Shown: positions 61,801-64,000 of the stretch, piece by piece
How positions within the stretch are numbered: the first letter of the stretch is position 1
Layout: every line of letters starts with the position of its first letter
Assembly: GCA_015680685.1 (NCBI GenBank)
Contig: MNCI01004181.1
Coordinates: 403,298-467,297, forward strand
Length of the DNA: 64,000 nucleotides
Direction: 5' to 3'
From: Gnetum montanum
Taxonomy: Eukaryota > Streptophyta > Gnetopsida > Gnetales > Gnetaceae
Made by a program: the position numbers and the translations under genes
Notes under the pieces: generated by a model
What the model saw: the letters and a program-made list of their open reading frames with translations, nothing else
What the model was told of the DNA's origin: nothing
Database searches by the model: none

Positions 61801-62396
61801 AATATCCATAAAATGGTTTAGAGTACAAATTGCCACCTATAACACTCTTCAATTAATACTCCAACTCAATTCCTAAAAATGAGAAACGGTTTCTAGATTT
61901 GGTTAGCACAAGTAGTAGAGAGGCTCTCCTACACTACCTCTCCTTTAAAATTGCTTTTCTTACCTTTCCGTTAAGAAAAAAACAAAAGATTGATGCTGTT
62001 TCACACAAAGATGTATCATTCAGGTTAGCATACCACTTGCTAATAAATATACATATGCAATTCTGAAAAAATGAGAAAAAATATAACAAGAAGAAAATTC
62101 AATGTACAACTAAAACATGCAGGCTAGCTTCGTCAACCATCCACATAAACCCATCCATAGCGTTAGCCCACCCCATTCTTGCATGCTAGATAAAATGTGC
62201 CCAACCCCCAGCCTAAGTTGAACATTTCCCACCTGACCTAGCTCCAAACAGCATAACTTTAATCCATCCATTCAAAAGGTGGACAAAAAATAGCATTGTC
62301 TTTAAGCAATCTCATTAAATCCACATACCCAGTGACATAAATCTTCTTCTTTTTGGTACGCCCAATCCAATCAGCAAACTCTAGCTTGTTTGGCAC
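14184..62396 (-). CDS. SKI2: SKI2-type DExH-box RNA helicase (DExH11), C-terminal 14 exons
   Basis: The ATP-dependent RNA helicase of the cytosolic SKI complex (with SKI3 and SKI8), which threads mRNA into the exosome for 3'-5' decay (family knowledge). Exons on the minus strand: 62396-62329, 60882-60558, 60398-60243, 60154-60044, 48344-48291, 39076-38969, 38885-38736, 37531-37413, 21003-20850, 18747-18282, 15866-15652, 15558-15320, 14627-14501, 14402-14184. They total 2511 nt, 836 codons plus TAA, with phases agreeing at every junction and all introns GT-AG. Visible landmarks: [12 protein letters not shown] (RecA2 start), [31 protein letters not shown] (motif V), [15 protein letters not shown] (motif VI), the rRNA-processing arch region, and a C-terminal DSHCT helical domain ending [12 protein letters not shown]4/HEN2 is less likely because [27 protein letters not shown] wording and [10 protein letters not shown] are typical of SKI2. 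Plant SKI2 is about 1,350 aa, so roughly 500 N-terminal residues (helicase motifs I-III) lie beyond the right edge. Introns are huge and full of LINEs, yet no coding lesion was found. Confidence 0.94.
14501..14627 (-). CDS. SKI2: SKI2 exon: DSHCT domain, second part
   Basis: 127 nt. It contains [13 protein letters not shown] (the G is completed by the next exon), the conserved 'YEWAKG' of the family. Confidence 0.95.
15320..15558 (-). CDS. SKI2: SKI2 exon: DSHCT domain, first part
   Basis: 239 nt. [20 protein letters not shown], then [20 protein letters not shown], then [17 protein letters not shown]. These are signature segments of the DSHCT domain. Confidence 0.95.
15652..15866 (-). CDS. 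SKI2: SKI2 exon: arch to DSHCT transition
   Basis: 215 nt. It encodes the conserved helix with [13 protein letters not shown] and ends QMPDFQQR, the junction where the DSHCT domain begins. Confidence 0.94.
16708..18112 (+). mobile_element. LINE copy F: 5'-truncated, 3' module only, poly-A tail
   Basis: Lies in the 2.4-kb SKI2 intron (18281-15867). It carries only the downstream part of the LINE family: a segment like copy A's [11 protein letters not shown] (as [10 protein letters not shown] near 16768), then a Glu/Gln/Arg-rich coiled coil with a 153-bp tandem duplication. A Cys/His tail motif follows near 17640-17760 ([20 protein letters not shown], read across frames), then a G/T-rich 3' UTR. 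It ends in an A-run. AAAACTTTG occurs at 16699-16707 and again at 18113-18121, a likely 9-bp target-site duplication. A short 5'-truncated copy with a poly-A end is typical of target-primed reverse transcription. Confidence 0.72.
17131..17440 (+). repeat. 153-bp tandem duplication in the LINE F coiled coil
   Basis: Two near-identical 153-bp units (offset measured between 'ctcgagg' at 17144 and 17297) equal 51 codons each. Both encode [16 protein letters not shown] and [17 protein letters not shown], followed by an in-frame TAG. Confidence 0.85.
18282..18747 (-). CDS. SKI2: SKI2 exon: arch domain
   Basis: 466 nt, the longest SKI2 exon here. It continues the arch beta-barrel ([20 protein letters not shown]) and the insertion region, with [20 protein letters not shown] and [20 protein letters not shown], and ends at LDPTN plus one base. 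Confidence 0.93.
18748..20849. other. SKI2 intron, 2.1 kb, nothing recognised
   Basis: AT-rich intronic sequence between two SKI2 exons. No retroelement domain, RNA gene or long repeat was recognised. Confidence 0.5.
20850..21003 (-). CDS. SKI2: SKI2 exon: [13 protein letters not shown]
   Basis: 154 nt. The split codon GA|T precedes [18 protein letters not shown]. It ends [11 protein letters not shown], matching the GRVV(V/I)M strand of the arch-domain beta barrel. Confidence 0.92.
21590..22370 (+). pseudogene. Old LINE reverse-transcriptase fragment
   Basis: Read across frames on the plus strand it gives [52 protein letters not shown], a GVRQGDP-like region near 22080, and [12 protein letters not shown] (the YADD box as FVDD) near 22210. 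These are ordered RT-1 landmarks of plant L1-type LINEs. It has many frameshifts and stops and is more decayed than its neighbours. It is a different lineage from copies A-F. LINE C is inserted directly downstream. Confidence 0.65.
22696..23062 (-). pseudogene. LINE C coiled-coil 3' module (diverged)
   Basis: Read across two frames, a Gln/Glu/Lys/Met-rich stretch includes [10 protein letters not shown] and [20 protein letters not shown], then [10 protein letters not shown]. Composition and position match the coiled-coil module of copies A, B, E and F, though the sequence is clearly diverged. Confidence 0.5.
23923..24258 (-). pseudogene. LINE C zf-RVT knuckle region
   Basis: [22 protein letters not shown] is followed by a knuckle in which PMC replaces the usual CP.C, then HLIY. 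This is the zf-RVT domain that follows RT in plant L1 LINEs. One zinc ligand appears lost. Confidence 0.65.
24694..25206 (-). pseudogene. LINE C reverse transcriptase core
   Basis: A 170-codon uninterrupted frame. It contains [20 protein letters not shown] (motif A region with the catalytic Asp), [17 protein letters not shown] (motif B) and HFANDTLVV in place of the (F/Y)ADD box. It then has [17 protein letters not shown] (motif D/E). The first Asp of the ADD pair is Asn, so catalysis should be lost. Confidence 0.85.
27965..28290 (-). pseudogene. RTE-type LINE endonuclease fragment
   Basis: On the minus strand: [14 protein letters not shown], then (frame change) [13 protein letters not shown] text, then [20 protein letters not shown] and ERVHGGNN. 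The ordered 'R(I)..I.(L/V)V....YAPQ', 'GDFN.HVG' and 'GVHGG' landmarks are typical of RTE-type endonucleases. It is interrupted by stops. LINE C has apparently inserted at its low-coordinate end. Confidence 0.6.
28330..28450 (+). pseudogene. RTE-type LINE fragment (VTNRLE..W segment)
   Basis: [13 protein letters not shown] is followed after a stop by REAS, resembling the RTE RT-thumb segment 'DV..RI.AGW.KWR.ASG'. It is in opposite orientation to the adjacent endonuclease fragment. The same segment recurs at 36285-36350. Confidence 0.5.
29205..30312 (+). pseudogene. LINE D ORF1 (gag-like: DUF4283-like plus CCHC knuckle)
   Basis: Segments in order: [52 protein letters not shown], and [14 protein letters not shown] (CX2CX4HX4C intact). 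A linker with [17 protein letters not shown] follows and recurs in LINE B as [17 protein letters not shown]. This is an RNA-binding gag-like protein of plant L1 LINEs. A frame change lies between 29460 and 29560. Confidence 0.7.
31329..32300 (+). pseudogene. LINE D reverse transcriptase region
   Basis: [16 protein letters not shown], then [32 protein letters not shown], and [20 protein letters not shown] (motif A intact). A frameshifted motif B region and WMTC or VDDM in place of YADD follow. The domain ends abruptly at about 32300. Confidence 0.75.
32490..33479. other. Intronic spacer between LINE D and the degenerate tandem tract
   Basis: AT-rich. The stretch 32538-32595 weakly resembles 28936-28990 on the other side of LINE D, suggesting D sits in an older repeat. 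Nothing else was recognised. Confidence 0.35.
33480..34540. repeat. Degenerate tandem repeat tract, two related unit types
   Basis: The first part (33480-33860) repeats 'atctagatgaaaat' and 'g(c/t)tga(c/t)gtgg(t/c)a' several times at roughly 60-80 bp spacing. The second part (33880-34540) repeats 'gagctt(a/c)tttgtagaa', 'agctctacgaacctcc' and 'aagctgacatgg' about eight times with unequal spacing of about 65-100 bp. 'Tgacatggcagagc'-like text links the two parts. No coding is evident. It reads as a decayed minisatellite or the body of an unknown repeat. Confidence 0.6.
34790..34995 (+). mobile_element. LINE 5'-end-like G-rich fragment
   Basis: A G-rich island with Gly/Asn/Glu-rich coding ([20 protein letters not shown]) in AT-rich surroundings. 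It resembles the 5' leader of LINE E (39470-39680, with 'gagcgggaatgagag'). No downstream LINE domains follow, so it may be a truncated insertion. Confidence 0.35.
36000..36260 (+). pseudogene. RTE-type LINE C-terminal fragment, copy 1
   Basis: Reads [31 protein letters not shown], then [17 protein letters not shown]. It corresponds to the RTE terminal segment 'GVAPIE.K..E..LRWFGHV.RRP..AP'. The same segment recurs at 36785-37085. Confidence 0.6.
36285..36480 (+). pseudogene. RTE-type LINE thumb fragment
   Basis: [21 protein letters not shown] followed by [14 protein letters not shown] in another frame, matching the RTE segment 'DV..RI.AGW.KWR.ASGVLCD...P.KLKGK.Y'. In an intact element this lies before the WFGHV segment. 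Here it follows one copy and precedes another. Confidence 0.6.
36785..37085 (+). pseudogene. RTE-type LINE C-terminal fragment, copy 2
   Basis: Nucleotide-level duplicate of 36000-36260 (for example 'ctattaaag(c/t)tgtggggaaatgacaa' and 'tttacatgaata.agaaagat'). It ends with [11 protein letters not shown], matching the family's '(E)W(R/K)(R/K)RI.VADP' terminus. Together with 36285-36480 this may be one element end plus a duplicated end. Confidence 0.6.
37413..37531 (-). CDS. SKI2: SKI2 exon: [15 protein letters not shown]
   Basis: 119 nt. [20 protein letters not shown] is the conserved entry into the arch (rRNA-processing) domain. It ends at phase 2 with donor gtaata. The following intron, 16.4 kb, is the largest in the window. 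Confidence 0.93.
38736..38885 (-). CDS. SKI2: SKI2 exon: post-motif VI (winged-helix entry)
   Basis: 150 nt, 50 codons. It includes [20 protein letters not shown], the conserved family segment leading into the winged-helix region, and ends LRVEDLK. Confidence 0.94.
38969..39076 (-). CDS. SKI2: SKI2 exon: helicase motif [15 protein letters not shown]
   Basis: 108 nt, 36 codons, including [17 protein letters not shown]. The arginine finger residues of motif VI are intact. Donor gttaca. Confidence 0.95.
40755..40836. repeat. (GA)n microsatellite followed by a poly-G run
   Basis: GA repeats fill about 40755-40797, followed by an almost pure G tract (40802-40836) with a single A, inside LINE E ORF1. 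The exact length is prone to assembly error. Confidence 0.9.
40871..40950 (+). repeat. Perfect 40-bp tandem duplication in LINE E
   Basis: 40871-40910 and 40911-40950 are identical (starting 'tcttcaaggg', ending 'agaaattgtg'). Perfect identity in an otherwise decayed element points to a recent event or an assembly artefact. Confidence 0.9.
41110..41900 (+). pseudogene. LINE E endonuclease region
   Basis: Starts [20 protein letters not shown] and continues [15 protein letters not shown], the N-terminal landmarks of APE-like LINE endonucleases ('WN.RG.G', 'LQETK'). The later part is frameshifted. An [19 protein letters not shown] segment leads towards RT at about 42110-42170. Confidence 0.7.
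42350..43300 (+). pseudogene. LINE E reverse transcriptase
   Basis: [54 protein letters not shown] (motif A), [20 protein letters not shown] (motif B), [16 protein letters not shown] (YADD changed to YADN) and [14 protein letters not shown]. In the frame read from 42350 to about 43670, nine in-frame stops occur: eight are TAG and one is TGA. Confidence 0.85.
43860..44825 (+). pseudogene. LINE E zf-RVT and conserved downstream region
   Basis: [18 protein letters not shown], then [18 protein letters not shown] (zf-RVT ligands intact). A region with [53 protein letters not shown], and [12 protein letters not shown] then follows. This last region recurs in LINE A, B and C with the same order of landmarks. 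I cannot name it; no RNase H motif is apparent. Confidence 0.65.
44971..45570 (+). pseudogene. LINE E coiled-coil 3' module
   Basis: [40 protein letters not shown], then (after TAG stops) [17 protein letters not shown], which are heptad-like charged helices. It ends with [10 protein letters not shown]...VFMDTKQHKAVLDA, matching LINE B's [20 protein letters not shown]. The role is unknown. Helix-rich, dimer-forming structure is inference from composition. Confidence 0.6.
46060..47480 (-). pseudogene. Degenerate LINE endonuclease-like fragment
   Basis: On the minus strand near 46785-46860 it reads [20 protein letters not shown], the GDFN landmark of LINE endonucleases. It is followed by [18 protein letters not shown] and, lower down, [14 protein letters not shown] and [12 protein letters not shown], resembling the 'G..L..FC...L' and '.SDH' landmarks. 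Many stops. Probably RTE-related and older than LINE E. Confidence 0.4.
47868..47935 (+). repeat. tRNA-like SINE head (plus strand)
   Basis: TAGCTCAATGG (box A-like, 47874-47884) is followed about 38 bases later by GGTTCAACC (box B-like, 47922-47930). No closing stem was found. A SINE remnant or chance. Confidence 0.4.
48291..48344 (-). CDS. SKI2: SKI2 exon: helicase motif [17 protein letters not shown]
   Basis: A 54-nt micro-exon of 18 codons, [18 protein letters not shown], isolated between introns of 11.7 and 9.2 kb. It joins in phase 0 on both sides. Acceptor ttacag, donor gtgagt. Confidence 0.95.
49380..49600 (-). pseudogene. LINE B tail motif (KAEAF...[13 protein letters not shown])
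   Basis: [20 protein letters not shown], then [23 protein letters not shown] has [20 protein letters not shown] and LINE F has [20 protein letters not shown] at the equivalent place, so this closes the 3' module. The Cys/His pattern could bind metal, but I know no matching domain. Confidence 0.6.
49670..49969 (-). pseudogene. LINE B coiled-coil module
   Basis: A 99-codon open frame rich in Glu, Gln, Lys, Trp and Leu: [20 protein letters not shown], then [12 protein letters not shown], then [20 protein letters not shown]. It shares 'EE...WEAKW..R.E.FQ..L..L' with LINE E. It was translated in LINE orientation and is the clearest copy of the module. Confidence 0.65.
54058..54279 (-). pseudogene. 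LINE A zf-RVT knuckle
   Basis: [20 protein letters not shown], then [18 protein letters not shown]. All four Cys/His ligands are present and the frame is open for 73 codons. The best-preserved knuckle in the window. Confidence 0.75.
54937..55879 (-). pseudogene. LINE A reverse transcriptase
   Basis: [40 protein letters not shown] (55879-55469), [20 protein letters not shown] text in other frames near 55350-55400, [20 protein letters not shown], and [17 protein letters not shown] (catalytic box changed to YVDY), then [16 protein letters not shown]. Ordered RT-1 landmarks with stops between. Confidence 0.8.
56940..57110 (-). repeat. tRNA-like SINE (minus strand)
   Basis: On the minus strand, GTGATGCTAAGGTGCTTG (box A-like, 57066-57083) is followed by GGTTCAAGCC (box B, 57029-57038) at about 35-base spacing. 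Non-tRNA body sequence continues to about 56940. Confidence 0.5.
59515..59665 (-). repeat. tRNA-like SINE head (minus strand)
   Basis: On the minus strand, AGCTCACTTGTTTAGAGC (box A-like, 59629-59646) is followed by GGTTTGATTCC (box B, 59591-59601) at tRNA-like spacing. It differs from the heads at 6277 and 57030, so at least two tRNA-derived families are present. Confidence 0.55.
60044..60154 (-). CDS. SKI2: SKI2 exon: [20 protein letters not shown]
   Basis: 111 nt, 37 codons. It carries the highly conserved Ski2-like [18 protein letters not shown] segment and ends FCRGVIK. The donor is gtcctc, a weak match to the plant consensus, and it opens an 11.7-kb intron. Confidence 0.94.
60243..60398 (-). 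CDS. SKI2: SKI2 exon: RecA2 start, [12 protein letters not shown]
   Basis: 156 nt, 52 codons. The segment [18 protein letters not shown] corresponds to helicase motif IV and its helix. Flanking introns are short (159 and 88 bp). Confidence 0.94.
60558..60882 (-). CDS. SKI2: SKI2 exon: inter-RecA linker ([10 protein letters not shown])
   Basis: 325 nt. It starts with [16 protein letters not shown] and carries a low-complexity Lys/Gly/Gln/His linker that is variable in the family. It ends at [15 protein letters not shown]. Confidence 0.93.
60883..62328. other. SKI2 intron, 1.4 kb
   Basis: AT-rich intron between the first two visible SKI2 exons. Nothing recognised. Confidence 0.5.
62329..62396 (-). 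CDS. SKI2: SKI2 exon: end of RecA1, [14 protein letters not shown]
   Basis: The first SKI2 exon visible (68 nt). It encodes [14 protein letters not shown] and a basic run, the segment that directly follows motif III (SAT) in the family. Acceptor cctag, donor GG|gtatg. The next intron downstream is 1446 bp. Confidence 0.93.
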
Positions 62397-62954
62397 CTAG
62401 GCAATTAAACATAGGATCAGATATATTCAAGAGTGTTAACAATATGCTACAATTTACAGACAACCAATATACAGTACAAAGTTCACATGTTCTAGCATTA
62501 AAACAAATAGTTTCAAACGCTCAGGATAACTATGAAGTTTAAAATCTATAGAAATACTAAAAAGACTGAATAGACAAACATGTATAGCACTCTTTTCTTC
62601 CAGAGAATCAAGCATTAATGTAGTTCATATAGTGTAATACCTTGTGAAGTCATTTCACGTGCCACTAAAATTAAATAAGTGTATATTTCAAATCTCTTTT
62701 TTCATATATCATAATTCGTTCCCATTGAATACGACTAAAAGAACCTCCTCCGTCTGGCATCCACCATTGCTTGATATGTAAACCCTCCATTACACAATCA
62801 TGTTTTTATACAGCAATCCTACCAACAGTAAGAGATCACCGAAGATTACCAGGTCATCTGGAAAGGCAGACCTTCACGTATTCATCCTCTCCCAACAGAC
62901 ACACCACAGAGCATCCAACATTTAGAGTAGATCGAAGGAATCAATCTTAGTCTT

Positions 62955-64000
62955 TATTGTCATTTATGGGTACATCCAGGCATAACCACTTGAATTAAGA
63001 CTTGAGCAGATGGAGCAAGCGCAGGAGCACCAGCAGGAGCGGCAGGCGCAGCAGTAGCAGGAACAACAAGAGCTCCAGTAGGAGCAGCAAGAGCACCAAC
63101 AGGACCAGCTGGCGTGCCCGCAAGCACACCAACAGGGGACCCTCCAGACGAGCCAGCAGGAGGACGTATTGGCGGACCTACAGCAATCCCCGCTGGAGGC
63201 TGCGCAGGGTGACCAACAACCGTCGACCGACAGGGGGCCACACCAGTCCAACGGCCAAGCCGGTGGTCGCATTGAGGCCCACTCTAGAGCCGCAAACACA
63301 CTGCGCCTCCGGGTCACCCAACCCCCACCCCCCCCTTGAAGGGGTCCGCACCTTATAGCGGAGCCTCATCGGACGTTTCGTGTCGCGGGCCACACGGCCA
63401 AGACTGGACCTTGTCAGGCGCTGGGCTCGAGAACAGTGGCAGGTCGTGGAGGTTGGGGTACGCAGCTTGTCCACGGACCTCCTGTTCATTCTTCCATCCA
63501 GACAAGCCAGGGACTCGGTCCTGTTGGGGGCCCATGGTTCTACGGAGCGAGGGGCCTGGCGCTGACCCCCTGGCGCCATGGGGCCCACCGGGAGACCACC
63601 CTTTTCGCTAAAGCACCGGTCTGGATACAAGTTTCCCGGCTCCCTTGGGAGCTGTGGAACCTTGAGTTCCTGCGACAAATCGCAGATTTCTTTGGGGAGT
63701 TCATTGCATTCGACTGGGTCACCTAGTCTATGGAGTGCATGGGCTTCGCCCGGTTCTGCGTGTGGAAACCGCTAACGAAGAAGGACCTCATTCAGGAGGT
63801 GATTCTGGAACTCCCCGGGGGGGAAGAGAAACTTGAAGTGATTTTCGAGAACCTGGAGATAGCGGCCGGACCCAAGCGTGGCCCGGCGACCCAAGGCACC
63901 CCCCGGTCCGGGTGTACGCGCTGCGGCAAACCTGGGCACCATGAAACAGCCTGTCGCATGCCGGGACCGAAGCCGCCACAGCCAAGAACCTGAACCCGAC
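62955..64000 (+). mobile_element. LINE copy G, GC-rich 5' part, runs off the window
   Basis: A sharply bounded GC-rich block. It starts with a Gln/Glu-rich low-complexity region (imperfect CAG/GAG triplets, 63000-63180). A DUF4283-like region (63345-63720) follows, with RSLIGRFVSRATRPRLDLVR, PWFYGARGLALTPW and FFGEFIAFDW, then the zinc knuckle CTRCGKPGHHETAC (63919-63960). It is the same ORF1 architecture as D and E but less decayed. Only a few lesions are seen: TAG at about 63355 and 63724, and one apparent indel in a G-run near 63526-63530. Endonuclease and RT would lie beyond the edge. Confidence 0.75.
63345..63993 (+). pseudogene. LINE G ORF1 (gag-like, CCHC knuckle intact)
   Basis: The N-terminal part (63380-63530) and the C-terminal part (63436-63993) are in different frames joined near 63528. 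FCVWKPLTKKDLIQEVILEL and GEEKLEVIFENLEI precede the intact CX2CX4HX4C knuckle. LINE E has [20 protein letters not shown] at the same place. Predicted RNA-binding ORF1 of an L1-type LINE. One TAG (63724-63726) interrupts the second part. Confidence 0.72.

Noticed and set aside
14184-62396. SKI2 as a processed pseudogene or as MTR4/HEN2
   Set aside because: Thirteen GT-AG introns with agreeing phases rule out a processed copy, and the linker [10 protein letters not shown] and the [16 protein letters not shown] wording fit SKI2 better than MTR4/HEN2.
63002-63358. Arg/Ser-rich plus-strand frame resembling an SR protein
   Set aside because: It is the shifted reading of the CAG/GAG-like triplet tract at the start of LINE G. 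The Gln/Glu-rich frame leads towards the ORF1 domains, and no splicing factor domain is present.
63178-63678. 166-codon minus-strand open frame
   Set aside because: GC-rich DNA gives long chance frames; this is antisense to LINE G ORF1 and shows no motif.
1-64000. CRISPR arrays, bacterial operons, phage or virus genomes
   Set aside because: No evenly spaced identical repeats, no ribosome binding sites or gene-dense layout; the genes have spliceosomal introns.

Overview
The window looks like nuclear DNA from a large-genome land plant. Two conserved plant genes lie on the minus strand. They are separated and stretched by transposable elements, most of them non-LTR retrotransposons (LINEs). Introns of 9-16 kb inside a housekeeping gene, many decayed LINEs in both orientations and an AT-rich background fit a gymnosperm best; a fern or lycophyte is not excluded. 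I could not run any search, so the species call is inference.

Layout: (1) 1-2443 is intergenic, with a possible LINE relic and a 105-bp tandem duplication. (2) 2444-5637 minus is a complete seven-exon gene for the proteasome assembly chaperone 3 (PSMG3/PAC3) homologue, 123 aa. (3) 5638-7151 holds its upstream region and tRNA-like SINE heads. (4) 7152-13130 is an LTR retrotransposon with two ~850-bp LTRs, transcribed on the minus strand, with gag-like coding but no recognisable pol. (5) 14184-62396 minus holds the last 14 coding exons of a SKI2 (DExH11-type) cytosolic exosome-cofactor RNA helicase, 836 codons plus stop, in frame across every junction. Its 5' part lies beyond the right edge. 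(6) 62950-64000 is the GC-rich 5' part of another LINE, lying in the next SKI2 intron or beyond.

The SKI2 introns hold at least six copies of related L1-like LINEs: F (16708-18112 +), C (22401-~27960 -), D (28989-32473 +), E (39461-45937 +, full length, 15-bp target-site duplication), B (~49020-52990 -) and A (~53040-56215 -). Shuffled RTE-type fragments and a degenerate minisatellite-like tract (33480-34540) are also present. The LINE copies share an unusual architecture. After endonuclease, reverse transcriptase and the zf-RVT knuckle, there is a long conserved region followed by a coiled-coil module and a Cys/His-containing tail. It recurs in A, B, E and F, and in a diverged form in C. I could not assign it to a known domain, and it is the best candidate here for something undescribed.

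Functionally, the two genes belong to protein and RNA quality control: 20S proteasome assembly, and exosome-linked cytoplasmic mRNA decay. Nothing suggests they work together. The retroelement copies look inactive, with stops, lost catalytic residues and internal deletions.
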